Origin: Diadema setosum
Taxonomy: Eukaryota; Echinodermata; Echinoidea; Diadematoida; Diadematidae
Assembly: GCA_033980235.1 (NCBI GenBank)
Contig: CM067076.1
Coordinates: 31,799,383 to 31,863,382 of the forward strand
Reading direction: 5' to 3'
Length of the DNA: 64,000 bases
The notes beneath the pieces are model-generated. The model was not told the DNA's origin. It worked only from the letters and a program-made list of their open reading frames with translations, and searched no databases. A program made the translations under genes and the position numbers. Below, piece after piece: positions 1 to 11,302 of the stretch (position 1 is its first letter; the number at the start of each line of letters is the position of its first letter).

Positions 1-182
1 GACTCCCTTGAAGAGCTAAAGGGATATTTCTTCAGAGATATATCATATCAACTTAAACCGATTTCTCAGGAACTTAATTGGATCTTCAATGACAGACGCA
101 ATGTCCCCTTTCAAGATTACCCCATTCTCCTGCATACATGGGGCAGTCATTTTATTGCTGGCCTCCCACTAAAATTCTGCAG
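1..182 (+). CDS. Coding exon of an unrecognised gene (5' part outside window)
   Basis: Frame 1 is open from the first base and gives about 61 residues with ordinary amino-acid composition, beginning DSLEELKGYFFRDISYQLKP and ending HTWGSHFIAGLPLKFC. The exon closes at CTGCAG followed by GTAAAT, which is both a reasonable 5' splice site and, read in frame, an Arg codon followed by the stop TAA. It could therefore be an internal exon or the last coding exon. No convincing continuation exon was found in the next 7 kb on the plus strand, which slightly favours a terminal exon; a weak ATTAAA lies at 403-408. I do not recognise the family. If real, the gene is convergent with the minus-strand genes to its right. 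Confidence 0.6.
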
Positions 183-664
183 GTAAATCCTGCATGTACG
201 TATGTCAGTAATTTTAATCTATTATTACTCATGTGTGTATGTGTGTGTGTGAGTGTGTTTGCTTGTTTTGTTTTGCTTTCCAGTGTTTATGCTTTGTTTT
301 GATGATCATATCCGTTTGATTGTTGTACACATTGATTCATGATGAATGTCATGTACATTATATCATTACTAATTAATCAAATTATCTGCATTATAAATTT
401 CAATTAAAAAAGTTATACTCTGATGATTGTGCATGTATGTGTGTATTTGTGTGGGAATGTGAAAAAAGGCAGAAAGGGGGGAATGGGGGATGGCATTACT
501 TACATCTGTACATAGGTATGTAAGCAGCTTGGAATATGCATGCATGGGAAGTCCAACAAAAATAATTGCATTTTCATGTAATAGTGACTTAAATACTTGT
601 ACCCAAAGATAGAGGGAGAGAAAAGGGGGGGGGGGGGGGGGTCAAACCTTTCTAAAAGAGAATA
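183..664. other. Non-coding stretch after the first exon
   Basis: AT-rich DNA with a short TG-rich run near 230-260 and a G homopolymer at about 625-641. No exon-like reading frame was seen. It is either 3' UTR plus intergenic DNA or an intron of the gene at 1-182. Confidence 0.5.
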
Positions 665-998
665 CAGTTGAAACTCTCGTATCCGGACAAGTCGGGACCG
701 GGGCTCATCCGGATAAGGGATTTGGCCGGATACGGGAGACTCAATGCTTTATACATGTACATATACATACACAAGTACTGATGTAGCCCATTGTAGTACC
801 ACATGTAGTAATGTGTATGCTGCAACCTTTTCATTGTTACATTTGGGGATGTTTGGGGATGTTAAAATGTCTGAGGGTAAGCAATTTGGAAGTAAATTTG
901 ATGTAATGTATGTTAATCATGTTGGAAGTAATATGTAATTCATGTGTGTTTGTGTAGGAGTTCTCAAGGAGTTGGGAATCCCCCTTTCCTCCCGTTAT

Positions 999-1046
<48 letters not shown>

Positions 1047-1114
1047 CGGCAAGATTGCGTCCGTATAATAGAGAGATCCGGATAAAGGGAGGCCGGATAA
1101 TAGAGGTTCAATTG
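665..1114. mobile_element. Tigger/pogo-like TA-flanked non-autonomous element, copy 1
   Basis: The element opens CAGTTGAAACTCTCGTATCC and closes with the inverse, GGCCGGATAATAGAGGTTCA then ATTG. TA dinucleotides lie directly outside both ends (663-664 and 1115-1116), the target duplication of the Tc1/mariner superfamily. The TIR style (CAGTTGAACC...ATCCGGA) is that of Tigger/pogo elements. Another copy lies at 58922-59316 and matches almost base for base. Copy 1 carries an extra ~65 bp between GTTGGG and the AAATCACGG motif, ending in a run of 41 A (1003-1043). The internal open frames are shared by both copies but look non-coding; no transposase is present. Confidence 0.88.
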
Positions 1115-2916
1115 TAGTATTAACAGACAGAGTTTTGCTTGGGAGCCTCACAACACACTGTGATGTTGATAGACGATGGCATGTTGGGGCCACAGAATGC
1201 GAAAGGGTGCCAAGACACAACTTAGACAACATCGAATGGCCTCGTTTCTACTCTACACACACACTCCATTCCCCTCTACCCAGAAGCAGTGCAATAATGA
1301 CACTGCTTGTTCAAAGAGCAAAAGCTTGTGGGCCATCCAACTGAATTCATTATCCAAAAGCCATTACATGAAATTTGTCAAAATAAACCCAGGCAGAAAC
1401 AGAAAGAATATTGTCTCTCATTATTTCTTGCTCTCGGTGCTGACAGAAAGGCTCTCGTATCATTTCTTTCTTTTTTTTAAAGTACAGGTAGCTATTTTCT
1501 TTTCTTTTCTTCTTTTTTTTTGGGGGGAGGCTGTATTACATATGTACGGAAGGGCTTCTTGAATGAGAGTCGGACTAAATTAATGCATCCATCATTGGAC
1601 AAACTGATAAAAATGCACGGCTCTTTATAAACATGTAAATCTATATCTTTGGGTCACTGAGGAACAATATTGCCACATTCCACTGGGTATGATATAGACT
1701 ATTGAAAATCATGATACACTTCTCAAGGCAAAACTCAGAAATCGTTTCACTTTCTGATGATTTATACTTCCCTTGTGGAAATATAGCATCAATTATGATT
1801 TTATTGTCTATGTCAGGAACAATTTGAAATCAGATGGACTTGATACCCCACAATGACAACATCATAAATTCTACATGAAATAAACAGCAACCCATAAGTC
1901 ACTGAAATTGTCACTGGCAGACATAATGTGTAATCACAATCAGTCTTGCAGTTTATCGTAAAAGTCTGGGTTCATTTCTGAGTGGCCATCAATTGCATCA
2001 TGCAATTCATAGTCAATGATCCACATTAGTGAAAATCCATAAATCAGTTTAATTGTGTCAATTATTACAATGCAAACTGTGGAACTAAAAAAAAAAAAAA
2101 AATCAATGACAAATTCTGTGAACACAAATACATGTACATCATATTCTAATAGTAAATTAGTGTTTGCCTTCAAATCAGGTAACTTCATACTCGATTAGCT
2201 TGCCATGGAAAAGACTTGTAGTATCATTTAAACCAAAACCGAACATTAATCTTCAGGTAAGAAATCAAACCAATTTGAAGGGGAAGCAGTTTCAGGCTAT
2301 CAAACGATATACAGTGTATGAAGAGTTCCCCCCCCCCCCCCCATTGTATGCTCTATAAACCCTCAAAGTAGAAACCATGCATGTGTACAAAAAGGCAGGA
2401 AAATGCATCAACAGCTTAGCTTTTATGCATTTTAAGTATACCGGTAATGAAGACTTTATATTGTAAATCAATAATTTGCTGCCAAACCAATATACTGTGG
2501 CCGTTTAGATTCCACACAACAGTAGGGCCTGAAGAATATAATTTAATCATGCAATTACCCAAATTGAATCCATATCTTGCACCATGGGCCTTTCCCCAAG
2601 ATATGTATGTTGGGTTTATGCTTTGCACATTTACAAGTTCCCATTCTCGTTAGCATTGAACACATCACTTAGGCCCCGCTTCACTTCTTTCTTTCTTTTT
2701 TTAGTGGATGACAATTGATATTTAGTAAACTAAATGAAACTGAAAGCATGGCTTTGTTATGTACACTAGCGCATACCCCCTGCGTTTTGATGCACACAGT
2801 TGTAACGTACTACATACAGCTGTACATCAAGTTCATCTCCAATTCACAGTTGGATGAAGGCAGTGCTTTTGCTTGTACCATTTTTCCTTGCTCCTCCTCC
2901 TCCTGCTAGTAATCTA
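1115..2916. other. Intergenic, no gene seen
   Basis: Low-complexity T-rich and A-rich tracts (for example near 1500-1520 and 2090-2102) and a C run at about 2329-2342. No splice-bounded coding frame could be supported on either strand. Confidence 0.45.
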
Positions 2917-3335
2917 TGTGACCAGCTCTGCATCACGAAACCAACAAATAGTCGTCAAACGTGGATTTTTAGTTCAGGATACATTCTAAAAGAGCAGACT
3001 CTTTAAACAACTCAATACAAATGGAATTTTCTAACCCATCTAAATAGTTACAAGAAAGCACATTCTAGAAAACTGTTTACTGAGAAAAAGAGGCTTTGAA
3101 ATTTAGGGTCTTTTCAAGTGATTAATCCCCATCTTGCTGTGGTCCACGCAATGAATGGGACCAAACAGCATACTGAAGTAACACTCCATAGTAACCACAA
3201 TGACAGAATTTTATCAGATTAAGCAATTTTGTTTGCACAATCAATCAATACAAATGCTATAAATCACTGATACTAACTTTCAAAGCAGTAGCATCATCCA
3301 ATCAAAAGTTCTTAGAGTTGAAAGTCAAGGGTGTG
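2917..3335. repeat. Dispersed ~420 bp repeat, copy 1
   Basis: This block is homologous along its length, same orientation, to 62209-62632. Shared landmarks in order are: TGTGACC at the left edge, AATTTTTAGTT / GATTTTTAGTT, AAAGAGCA, CAATGAATGGGAC / CGATGAATGGGAC, TTATCAGATTAA, and GCAGTAGCA...AGTT.TTAGAGTTGAAAGT at the right. No terminal inverted repeat or coding sequence is evident, so its class is open. Confidence 0.7.
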
Positions 3336-4235
3336 TAAAAAGGGGCCATTGCATAATCATGTGCACTATTAAAACATACTCCCCAATAAAGTGTTGTAGA
3401 AAAAAAAAAGTAAAATTCAAAATTTTCAAGTTGTTTCATGATCCCAAACTTATGATAGAAGAATTGCATTTTCAGAAAATACAGAAATCTATTTTTGAAA
3501 GATTTTCTAGGTCAAACAATTTCACCTACCTTGAGTCCTCGTGTAAAATCTGTGCATGACATGTGACTACTCATCTTCTTCCCAAGTCACCTGGGGCACT
3601 CTTGTCTTTTTCATGTCATTCATATATAGAGTGGTCCACAAGAGATTTGAGCAAGTCATTGCAACATGGTCAAATTCTTGTGCAACATCCTCAAAAGCCA
3701 GCAACATGTAACGTATCATCCTCAACAAATGGCGACATGCTCAAAATAAATTGTACCATGGTAGTCAGACAGAAAACCATGTGCAAAACTTTTAAAAGCA
3801 ACATCAAAATTACCATCTTTACTTTCTAATTAGTAAATTTTTGCGCAAAACATCAAGACAGAGGATTGAACATAGGCAGCACTAGTAACAGGAAATAAGT
3901 TGCAAAATATTGCACATCACGAGGCGTGTAATATCCACTCCGCGCACATTCAATTTCCACAACATTCTGATTATATTTTCCCCATGCCATCCACACGTAC
4001 ACATTAAAGAACACATGATTCAGTTGAGCAGATTAGCATCTTTTTGGTCAAAAATCACAAGTTGGACAAAATGCATTGCATTTGATTAAAAAAAAAAAAA
4101 TGTGTGCCACTCTTAAAATGAGTCATACATTGGGTACGTTAGTCACACTAGGAATAAGTTAACCCTTTCTGTGTCAGGAAATTTGAACTACACAATGCTA
4201 ACACTGTATGGGGTTTTCTGTGCCAATCAGCACTT
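3336..4235. other. Intergenic, no gene seen
   Basis: AT-rich sequence with no repeat or exon I can support. Confidence 0.4.
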
Positions 4236-4323
4236 GACCCATTGAGGATGGGCTGCTTTTGCTATAACATGTATTTCCCATAGATCTTTGCCCATATACT
4301 TGGGACTCATCCTCAACGGGTTG
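4236..4323. repeat. Short ~90 bp inverted-terminal repeat element, copy a
   Basis: Begins GACCCATTGAGGATGGGCT and ends with the inverse CATCCTCAACGGGTT. The interior (GCTATAACATGTATTTCCCA, then TAGA, then GCCC) is shared with 32621-32710 in the same orientation and with 61771-61858 in the opposite orientation. Three copies in one window mark it as a dispersed small family. Confidence 0.75.
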
Positions 4324-5039
4324 AAAAGTAAACTCTTAACCCTAATCCCACCGGGTTTTTTGAGGGACTTGAAACCACCGGGGGTTTTTGGCCCCCCTTC
4401 AGATCTCGGTCGTGGATCGTGCAATCCTCGCGAAAATTTGCACTAATACGAAAGGTAGAGGCCAATGTAATCTACAAGACTGTATAGTTAGATTTTTCAA
4501 ATTTTAATTTATAAATGTATTTTATATTAATTAATTCATGCTAATTTATGCAAAAATAATTTTTTTACCTATAAATTAAAAAAAAAAGCTCCAAGACTTC
4601 TAATTTTTGTTGAACATATTCTTTTCAATATCCTCAACAATAATATTGAAGCAAACATTTGGCTTCATAATTATTTCTTATTATTGTTGATTGAATTTCT
4701 TATGTATTTCTTTGTTTTTCCACTTTTTGTTTTTGTTGTTTTTTCGTCACAATTTGTCGCAGAAACTTTTAAAAGCATAATCAGGCTAAAATAAATCATT
4801 ATCAGCCATTGAAAGTAAAAAGATTTATTTTCATGCATTAATTGCAAAAACACATCATTGGATTTGTACACAAAATCATGTTTTTGAGCAATTTTTGGGC
4901 TGACAAATTTTTTTCAAAGGGGCGTGGCTTTGAAACAGTATGCCCGGAAGTGACAAATTTGGTCTCAAAAGTTGCGCTATACTTGAAAGAAAAAAGTCAT
5001 AAAATGTTGTGGTGAGAGCATCACGCATTGCGGAATAAC
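4324..5039. other. Intergenic AT-rich DNA
   Basis: No gene seen. The last eight bases, GGAATAAC at 5032-5039, form the left target-site duplication of the element that follows. Confidence 0.45.
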
Positions 5040-5479
5040 ATACTTGCCAACATTTTGAAATCCTGAAGAGGTAGATTTTGCGAGGGAGCGAAGCGACCAA
5101 GCCCAAGCGTGATTGTGCACGAGGGGGGGGGGGGGGGAGGGTGTGGGACGGGGGTTTCCCCCCTCCCACGGTGTGGACTTTTTTGTTTTTCAATATCAAA
5201 CTCTGAGATTTGGTGCATGCTTTTTAACCTTTTTAAAGGGTTCTTGGTATTGATAAAAAAACATATAATCCATGTAAATCTATGAACTATTTTGTAGACT
5301 ATGCATATAAAAATGAAATCAGACATATTGGTAAATAATTTTTGTAGGCTAAGCATAATAAAATGTGAAAAAGTAATCAAACATATTGGCAAATAATTTA
5401 TCCCCTTATAGTGTACTTTCTATTGTGGAGCTAGTTTGATGAATAAGACATAATGTTGCCCTCACCAAATCTAAATTAA

Positions 5480-6820
5480 CTAGAAATGTCGCTTTGGCGA
5501 CTGGTATGCCTCCGCCATAATGCATGATTTTCCCAATAGGTCTAGATAGTACATGTGGACACTGTGTGATTACATTTTCACAAAATTGGCAAAATATTGA
5601 AATGACAAGTTTGTCACAAATGTGTTGAATGTTCACCTTCCTTGACGTAGGTTTAACTGGATGAATAGGAGAGCATGGTTCTAGGGATTTAAGGACTTTA
5701 ACATGACTTTGACCCATTCATTCATTTAGGCATTGAGTAATTTTCAAGGTACAGGTGTGGAGAAAAAGTGCAATTTCTGAATTGAATAGTAAATTGTTTA
5801 CCATTTGCATCTGGCCCTTGACCCTAAAATTCATAAGATAATTACTTTCAGGTAGAACATGCATAATATGTACTAAGTTTCAAGGTAACTTGAGCCACTT
5901 CCGAGATATGGAGGAAAAAGTTAGTTCAGCACTTTCACTTGATCTTTGACCTTTTGACCTTTGAGGCAAAAAGAGAAAAAAAAAACTTTCCAGAGAATTT
6001 CTATTAGGTTACACACGCATACACCAAGTGTAAAAAAATAACCCTGCTGGCATTGCATATATATGAGGGTAATAGTAAAATTTTGAAGTCTTGCACTTGA
6101 CCTTTGACCCCTGACCTTTGACCCCATGAACCCTACATTCTCTAGATAATCACTTCCAGTCAGTACATGTATATACTATGTTCCATGAAGATACCTTGAA
6201 CAATTTTCTACGGAGATACGGAGAAAAAAAAGAAGTTTTAATATTTTTACTTGACCTTTTGACCTTTGACCTTTGACCTCATGACCAAAACTTTCACCAG
6301 AGAATCTTCATTGGGTAATACATGTATACACTAAGTTTCAAGAAAATCTCTTCAGGCATTCAATAGATATGGTGGAAATAGTGAAATTTTATGTATTTGA
6401 CCCTGACCTTCTGACCTTTTGACCTTTGACCTTTGTCCTCATGACCCAAACTTTCACCTGAGAATCTTAATTGGGTAAAACATGTATACACTAAGTTTCA
6501 AGAAAATATCTTCAGGCATTCAATAGATATGGTGGAAATAGTGAAATTTTATGTATTTGACCTTGACCTTTTGACCTTTGACCTTGAGCATGTGCACCCA
6601 AAAGCTGATAGGCACAACTTCACCCCCTAATACACGTACATGCCAAGTTTCATTAGGATACCTCAACAGGTTTCGATAGTTACCTCGTCCACAAAATTCA
6701 TTACGGACGGACGGAAGGACGGACGGACGGAAGGACGGACGGACGGAAGGACGGACGGACGGACGGACAATCCGAAAACATAATGCCTCCGGCACCACTT
6801 CGTGGCGGAGGCATAATTAG
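5480..6820. mobile_element. Helitron/Helentron-like non-autonomous element 1 (pearl/DINE-type)
   Basis: Left end: hairpin GTCGC-TTTG-GCGAC (5488-5501), then TGCCTCCGCCATAATGC. Core: about five tandem units near 159 bp, each with TTGACCTTTGACC runs and a CACTAAGTTTCAAG motif (for example 6312 and 6471). Then an (ACGG)n-type tract (6703-6769). Right end: a hairpin ATGCCTCCGG...GGCGGAGGCAT (6783-6814), one arm of which is the inverse complement of the left-end GCCTCCGCC. Short subterminal inverted repeats, a core tandem repeat, an ACGG microsatellite and a 3' hairpin are the layout described for oyster pearl elements and Drosophila DINE-1. No Rep/helicase is encoded. Confidence 0.7.
6703..6769. 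repeat. (ACGG)n microsatellite inside element 1
   Basis: Tandem ACGG with regularly spaced GGAAGG interruptions, forming a higher-order unit of about 20 bases. Confidence 0.9.
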
Positions 6821-7283
6821 CAGATGACCTGGCTGTGAGATTCCTGTACATGGCAGATTTTGCTCTCTTCTGCAGTGTTTGGGAGGGTTTCCATGCGTAG
6901 CATTCACTTTTGCAGAACGTGAGCTACCAAAACATTACTATTACGCGTGGTTCTAGCTACACGTACACGTGTATAGTAAGTCTTGCACGCACGTAGATAT
7001 GATAGAGACTAGTGCGCCACTGCAGTGTGCATATCGTACATGTGTGCATATTAGAAGGCTGAATACGGCGTTTTTGAGGAACTAGTTCCTTGAAATTATT
7101 ATTAGTATTCTAATTACTAGCTTATTTTAGGGAATCAACGCACAATGAAGGGAAAATATGACTTCCATTTCATTTTATGGGAGGTTTGCTACAAAATCGG
7201 TAGATCAGAAGAGAAAATCGGTAGCAGGTCAAAACCTCTAAAAAGCGGTAGTCTACCGCCCAAACGGTAGAGTTGGCAAGTAT

Positions 7284-7598
7284 GGAATAATCACGCGAAA
7301 CATTGAGGGGAGGCCAAAGTGCCCCCCCGCAGGAATAGGGTTACAAATGTAAGTAATTTGGCGCATGTACCAGCAGGGAAAGGACTGACTTTTTGCTGGC
7401 TGTTCTGTTGCCTTTCATCTCAGGGAGGTACTAGATGAGACTCATGGAGTACATGTACCTCCTTATAAAGAAATAGGTTCTGTTTGTGTTATTACTTTAA
7501 CAAGATCATGACACTGATTGAGATCTGCATTTATAGAACACAAAAAGGTATCATATCAGTAAACCCATGTATACAACAAAAGACTTCTCTTCCATGAA
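7284..7598. other. Intergenic / probable 3' region of the small minus-strand gene
   Basis: Immediately downstream, on the minus strand, of the stop codon at 7599. No clear AATAAA on the minus strand was found here. Confidence 0.35.
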
Positions 7599-7726
7599 TT
7601 ATTTCAGGATATTCCAGAAACCATTTTTCATCTGCATGTATTGTATGTCATCTTGCTGCCCATAAAATTCGACCATAATGCCGTCCAAGATTTGTCCGCC
7701 AGCTACATTGTTGTAGCTTCTTAGAG
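7599..7726 (-). CDS. Small unknown gene, last coding exon
   Basis: Strong acceptor (TAATCTCTTCTGCAG) and an open frame of 41 codons to TAA. The other two frames give an immediate stop or a Trp-rich, non-protein-like string, so this frame is favoured. Confidence 0.55.
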
Positions 7727-8435
7727 CTGCAGAAGAGATTACACTAAGTATCAACTACAGTCCATGTACATGTAGAAACCTATGCTTCTTGCATGTGGTT
7801 AAATTTTCTCATGGGAGGTTGAACCTTGGAGGTGTGGGTTTTTAACTGGAACTGGGATGGCTGCCAGAACTTCATCTTGAAGTGAAGATGACTCTACATT
7901 GTTATCAGTGTTTCCTGATCAAAAGGATTGCCCATTATACATTGCAAGTAAGCATAAATTCTGCAGCAAAAAAATAAACACACTATACGTACTGTACACC
8001 ATACGCATTTTACACTGTCTGTGCTTTTTAAAATTTTATTAATTTTTGACAAAAAACAACAACATACAAATCCACAATGCAGCTGCTAACAATATGCTAT
8101 TTATTGTATGGTAGCACTTTGCAGGCCCCCAAAGAACACCACTCTGCAAAATCAAACACATTCAAATAAAATCGAACATATTAAGTATGATTCATCCAAC
8201 GCGTGAACTCTACGGCTCTGACTACAAACTAGCAGAAGCTTCTAAGGAACTACAACAGGCTAATCACGCACGCAATGCAATGCAATGCAATGCCAATGCA
8301 TCATCTTGTATACAAATCACATCACACAGTTTACCGCGCATGGGACTAATATGATTAGAAGCACCGATCTTACCCGTCTGGTAAAATGCTCTTCGAGTCC
8401 TTTCGTTCGAGACTCGCTCCTTTGGCGGCAGCCAT
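7599..8435 (-). CDS. Small three-exon gene of unknown function (~92 residues), with a frame conflict
   Basis: Exon 1 (8435-8374) starts at an ATG in a good context (ACTCGATGG) and reads MAAAKGASLERKDSKSILPD before a GTAAGA donor. Exon 2 (7914-7825) follows TTTTGATCAG and encodes 29 residues including LQDEVLAAIPVPVKNPHLQ. Exon 3 (7726-7599) follows TCTTCTGCAG and encodes ALRSYNNVAGGQILDGIMV, then EFYGQQDDIQYMQMKNGFWN and ILK, then TAA. Exons 2 and 3 join in frame. Exon 1 ends one base out of phase with exon 2: its donor sits in GACGGGTAAG, and one G fewer would make a continuous frame. That could be an assembly error, a missed mini-exon or a wrong exon 1. I do not recognise the protein; no signal peptide or membrane segment is apparent. 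Confidence 0.5.
7825..7914 (-). CDS. Small unknown gene, middle exon
   Basis: 90 bases, phase 1 in and phase 1 out, between TTTTGATCAG and a weak CAAG/GTTCAA donor. The peptide is Ser/Asn-rich at the start and hydrophobic-Pro at VLAAIPVPVK. Confidence 0.5.
8374..8435 (-). CDS. Small unknown gene, candidate first coding exon
   Basis: Kozak-like ATG and consensus donor GTAAGA in a GC-richer surrounding, as expected for a 5' exon. The phase does not match the middle exon by one base, so the link is tentative. Confidence 0.35.
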
Positions 8436-9055
8436 CGAGTCTGATAAATCTCCGTAACACTGAAGATAAGTTCCACAAATTCAGGGCAGAGGAAACACGA
8501 TCACATTGAATATGCTTCGGACATCAGCTCACTCACTGTGTACCTTTGCTTTGCCGACTACTACCAGTTTTTTACAGTGGTCTTGTTACAGGTTCATTCA
8601 GCGTAACTGTAGTACTGAGAACAGAGGAGCGGTACCGCCGCGCTGTGTCGGGAGACCGTGAGCCACCCAGCCTCACAGCACTCGATTCTGCAGTGGTGAA
8701 ATGCAAATCAAGCAGGTGTTGATGTTGTGACTGTCGAACGAGATGGTGTACGCTTTCTACGGGCAGGCCAGGCTAATTACGGTAATATTATGATCATTTA
8801 TGGAAGAAACAAGCTCTAGCGCAGCAGGATGAGAAACTGTAAAGGGTGCGCTTCCCTACCCTCGTCGTACTCGACTCCGTATCACGACTGAGTTGTAATC
8901 ACATGTCAGGAGCCAGCTACCAGCTCAGCGCGAACTGTCCCGCATCCGCTGCAGCTCTGACCTGGGGCAGCGGCCACAACCATGCAGAGCCCCAGGTGCC
9001 CAGGGCATCAGCGAGCCCTGGATATCCGGGCCTGGGATGATACGTGAGGTTGTGA
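8436..9055. promoter_or_regulatory. GC-richer block, candidate promoter of the small minus-strand gene
   Basis: The sequence upstream of the candidate ATG is visibly richer in GC and CpG than its neighbours (for example around 8625-8660 and 8930-9030). No TATA box or defined factor site can be supported. An open plus-strand frame here (8846-9040) has no splice or homology support. Confidence 0.3.
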
Positions 9056-9560
9056 TTGTGGTGATGGTGGTGGTGGTGGTGGGAGAGTGGGGGCCGGGGG
9101 GTTAGGCGCGGTTTGGGCAGTGGTACAAAAGGGGGGGGGGGGGGGGGGGGGTGATGGTGGTAGTGGTTATTGTTGGAGAATGTGGTGGTCGAGGATATTG
9201 TTGGAGATGGTGGTAGTGATTATTGTTGGAAAAGCACGTGGTATATAGTGGTTACTGTTGAAAATGGTGGTAATCTAGTGGTTATCCTTGAAAATTGTGG
9301 TAGTGGTTGTTGTTGGAAATCGTGGTAGTATTCTTGAAAATGGAGGTACTGCATGGTTATCGTTGAAAATGGTGGTAGTGGTTATTGTTGGAAATGGTGG
9401 TTGGCCCAGTAGTTAATGTTGGCGATGGTGGTAGTGGTTTGAATGTTGGAGACGGTGGTAGAATTGTTATCATTGTTGGAAATGGTTGTGGTTATCATTG
9501 GAGATGGGGGTAGCAGTTATTGTTGGAGATGGTTATACTGTAGTGGTCATTGTTGGAAAT
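9056..9560. repeat. Degenerate GGTGGTAGTGGTTATTGTTGGA minisatellite
   Basis: Roughly 500 bases of repeated GGTGGT / GTGGTTATTGTTGGAAATG phrases with a variable unit, interrupted by a pure run of 21 G at 9131-9151. Frames through it are Gly/Val/Trp-rich artefacts of the repeat. Confidence 0.75.
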
Positions 9561-11260
9561 ATGGTCATTTTCCGATCTTGGGACTCGTTATAGTAGTAAA
9601 TTTTCCAGACTCTATGCTTCCCATACCCATGAGTATCATTTCAATTTGTTTTCGGAAACCTTTATATCACAAAAAGTGGACATTTTGGAAGAATGTTCAG
9701 AAGATGTTCTGCTTTGTAATCAGTGTTGTTGGACTTTTGAATGAGTCCGTACTTTTGTTAATGTATTATTTTCCCTTACCCTTTCTTTAGAGCGTAACGA
9801 GACATAATTATTCACGTTCTTTATTGATATTTAATAGTGATGATCAGCTTCAGAAGAGCGTCATCTGGCTAGAAATTACCACGATGTTCCGCGCAGATCA
9901 GGGTTTCGTTTATCAACTGTTTTTGCCAATTACACAAAACGCACTCACCGCGCCCACAAACACACAAAAACAAACATGCAGCAATTATTATACACCGATG
10001 TATCTTTTGGAGAAAAAAAAAAGACTGTCATTTTCTGGTACAGAAGAGGAATTTCCAAATAACTAATGTTTCTTTATTCTTCTGCATCTTTACAGTGATT
10101 GTTTATGGTCCGTGTCTTAACACTCGCACACCATATCAGAATATTGTACGTGGCAATTCTAATTCAAGGTTAAACGATTACATAACACTGAAAAGAAGGA
10201 CTCGCATAAAACTCCGGTCTCTGATTAAAGTAGTTATCCGTTGCGCCAGGAAGGTGATGGGGGCGCTGTTTCATTTGCGTCACTAAAATCACAAGGCACG
10301 TATACATTCCAAGTTGATGGTCTATATGCGATCAGAGTTGAATACTCAAGAAGTTTCACTCTAGGCCTATGTGTTGCTCACGAGGGCATTACAAAATCAT
10401 GATTAAAGCTGCGATATAGAATAAACACACAGAAATACCTTACACAAGGGAGGGGATGTCTATAGCTAATAGACAGGCTTATAAGCCTATCAAAAGCTAG
10501 AGAATAATGAAGATAAAACGTTTAAATTTTGACAAGGCTATTTTAGAATCCTTAGCTAAACTTGCGCGTTTATTTTTTTCTTGTCTTTAATATTTCGTCG
10601 GCACATTCAAATCACAAAAAAGTGACTAACAAAGACAAAGGAAAAAAAAACTACCCAACATAACAACCACCAAATGCATAAATTACATGTGTTTTAAAGT
10701 AACCGAGAATTCACAGACATTACGCTAGAGACATACTCAGTCCGAGGCATTATCAAGATAGCGCCAGTCAGAACGTATTTATCTCATTTCCTTTTGCTAC
10801 ACTTTCCTAATTTCTTATCACATATTCTGCTTTTCCATGACGAAAATTCAAGCCGTATATAGGTGATTGTCAACCGGTTCCAAAAGGGCACCAACAAATC
10901 GAAGTATCAACTGATTTGGGCATGCAGAGGACACATGCACTACTTGCAAAGTTGATCACGACATAGGACAATAATGGGAGCAGGGAGTTGCTCTAGACAC
11001 CTTCCTGATGAGAGCTTGAAAAAACTATTTTCACACGACTAAAAGGAATTCAAGTTATCTTGAGCAGGTTGTTGAGGATTAGTTCGGGTTGATGAAGCAG
11101 AATGTCCATGCCCTGCGTCATGGTTTCACTGAAATGTTCGACATTGTTTCAGTCATCACTTCCGCCATGATTTTAGCATGAAAGAGCTATAATGTATACC
11201 GTGAACCGAGCAGTTTAATTTAAAATATTGCATGCTGGGAAGGCACGAATATCCTTGTTG
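9561..11260. other. Intergenic between the minisatellite and the DHRS11-like stop codon
   Basis: No gene supported. The right part should contain the 3' UTR of the DHRS11-like gene; a minus-strand AATAAA is present at 10569-10574, about 690 bases beyond the stop codon, but nothing shows it is used. Confidence 0.4.
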
Positions 11261-11302
11261 TCAATACTTCTGATCGGTGTCCCGCACGAGCAAGTCATGG
11301 AT
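11261..11302 (-). CDS. DHRS11: DHRS11-like exon 7 (stop codon)
   Basis: Short terminal coding exon after ATGACAG: IHDLLVRDTDQKY then TGA. It aligns with the family's IGDIQMRPTEQ tail; the usual Gly is replaced by His, so this exon is the least certain of the seven. Confidence 0.82.
   Translation of the reverse strand: MHDLLVRDTDQKY

Larger units (their letters stand above)
5040..7283. mobile_element. hAT-like DNA transposon relic, 2.2 kb, with a nested element
   Basis: The left end ATACTTGCCAAC is the exact inverse complement of the right end GTTGGCAAGTAT. Outside the ends are GGAATAAC (5032-5039) and GGAATAAT (7284-7291), an 8 bp duplication with one mismatch, the length typical of hAT transposons. 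The right subterminal part has short repeats around GGTAGTCTACCGCC; the left has a G run at about 5123-5137 and the phrase GCGAGGGAGCGAAGCGA. No transposase frame is visible. The centre (5480-6820) is a different, Helitron-like element that appears to have inserted into it. Confidence 0.65.

Noticed and set aside
744..938. Frame shared by both Tigger-like copies (GKQFG...VNHVGSNM)
   Set aside because: Conserved only because the element copies are young. It is too short and matches no transposase motif.
6703..6769. CRISPR-like or satellite array
   Set aside because: No spacer structure; it is the ACGG microsatellite of a mobile element.
8846..9040. GC-rich plus-strand frame of 64 codons
   Set aside because: No splice context or recognisable domain; composition follows local GC content near a probable promoter.
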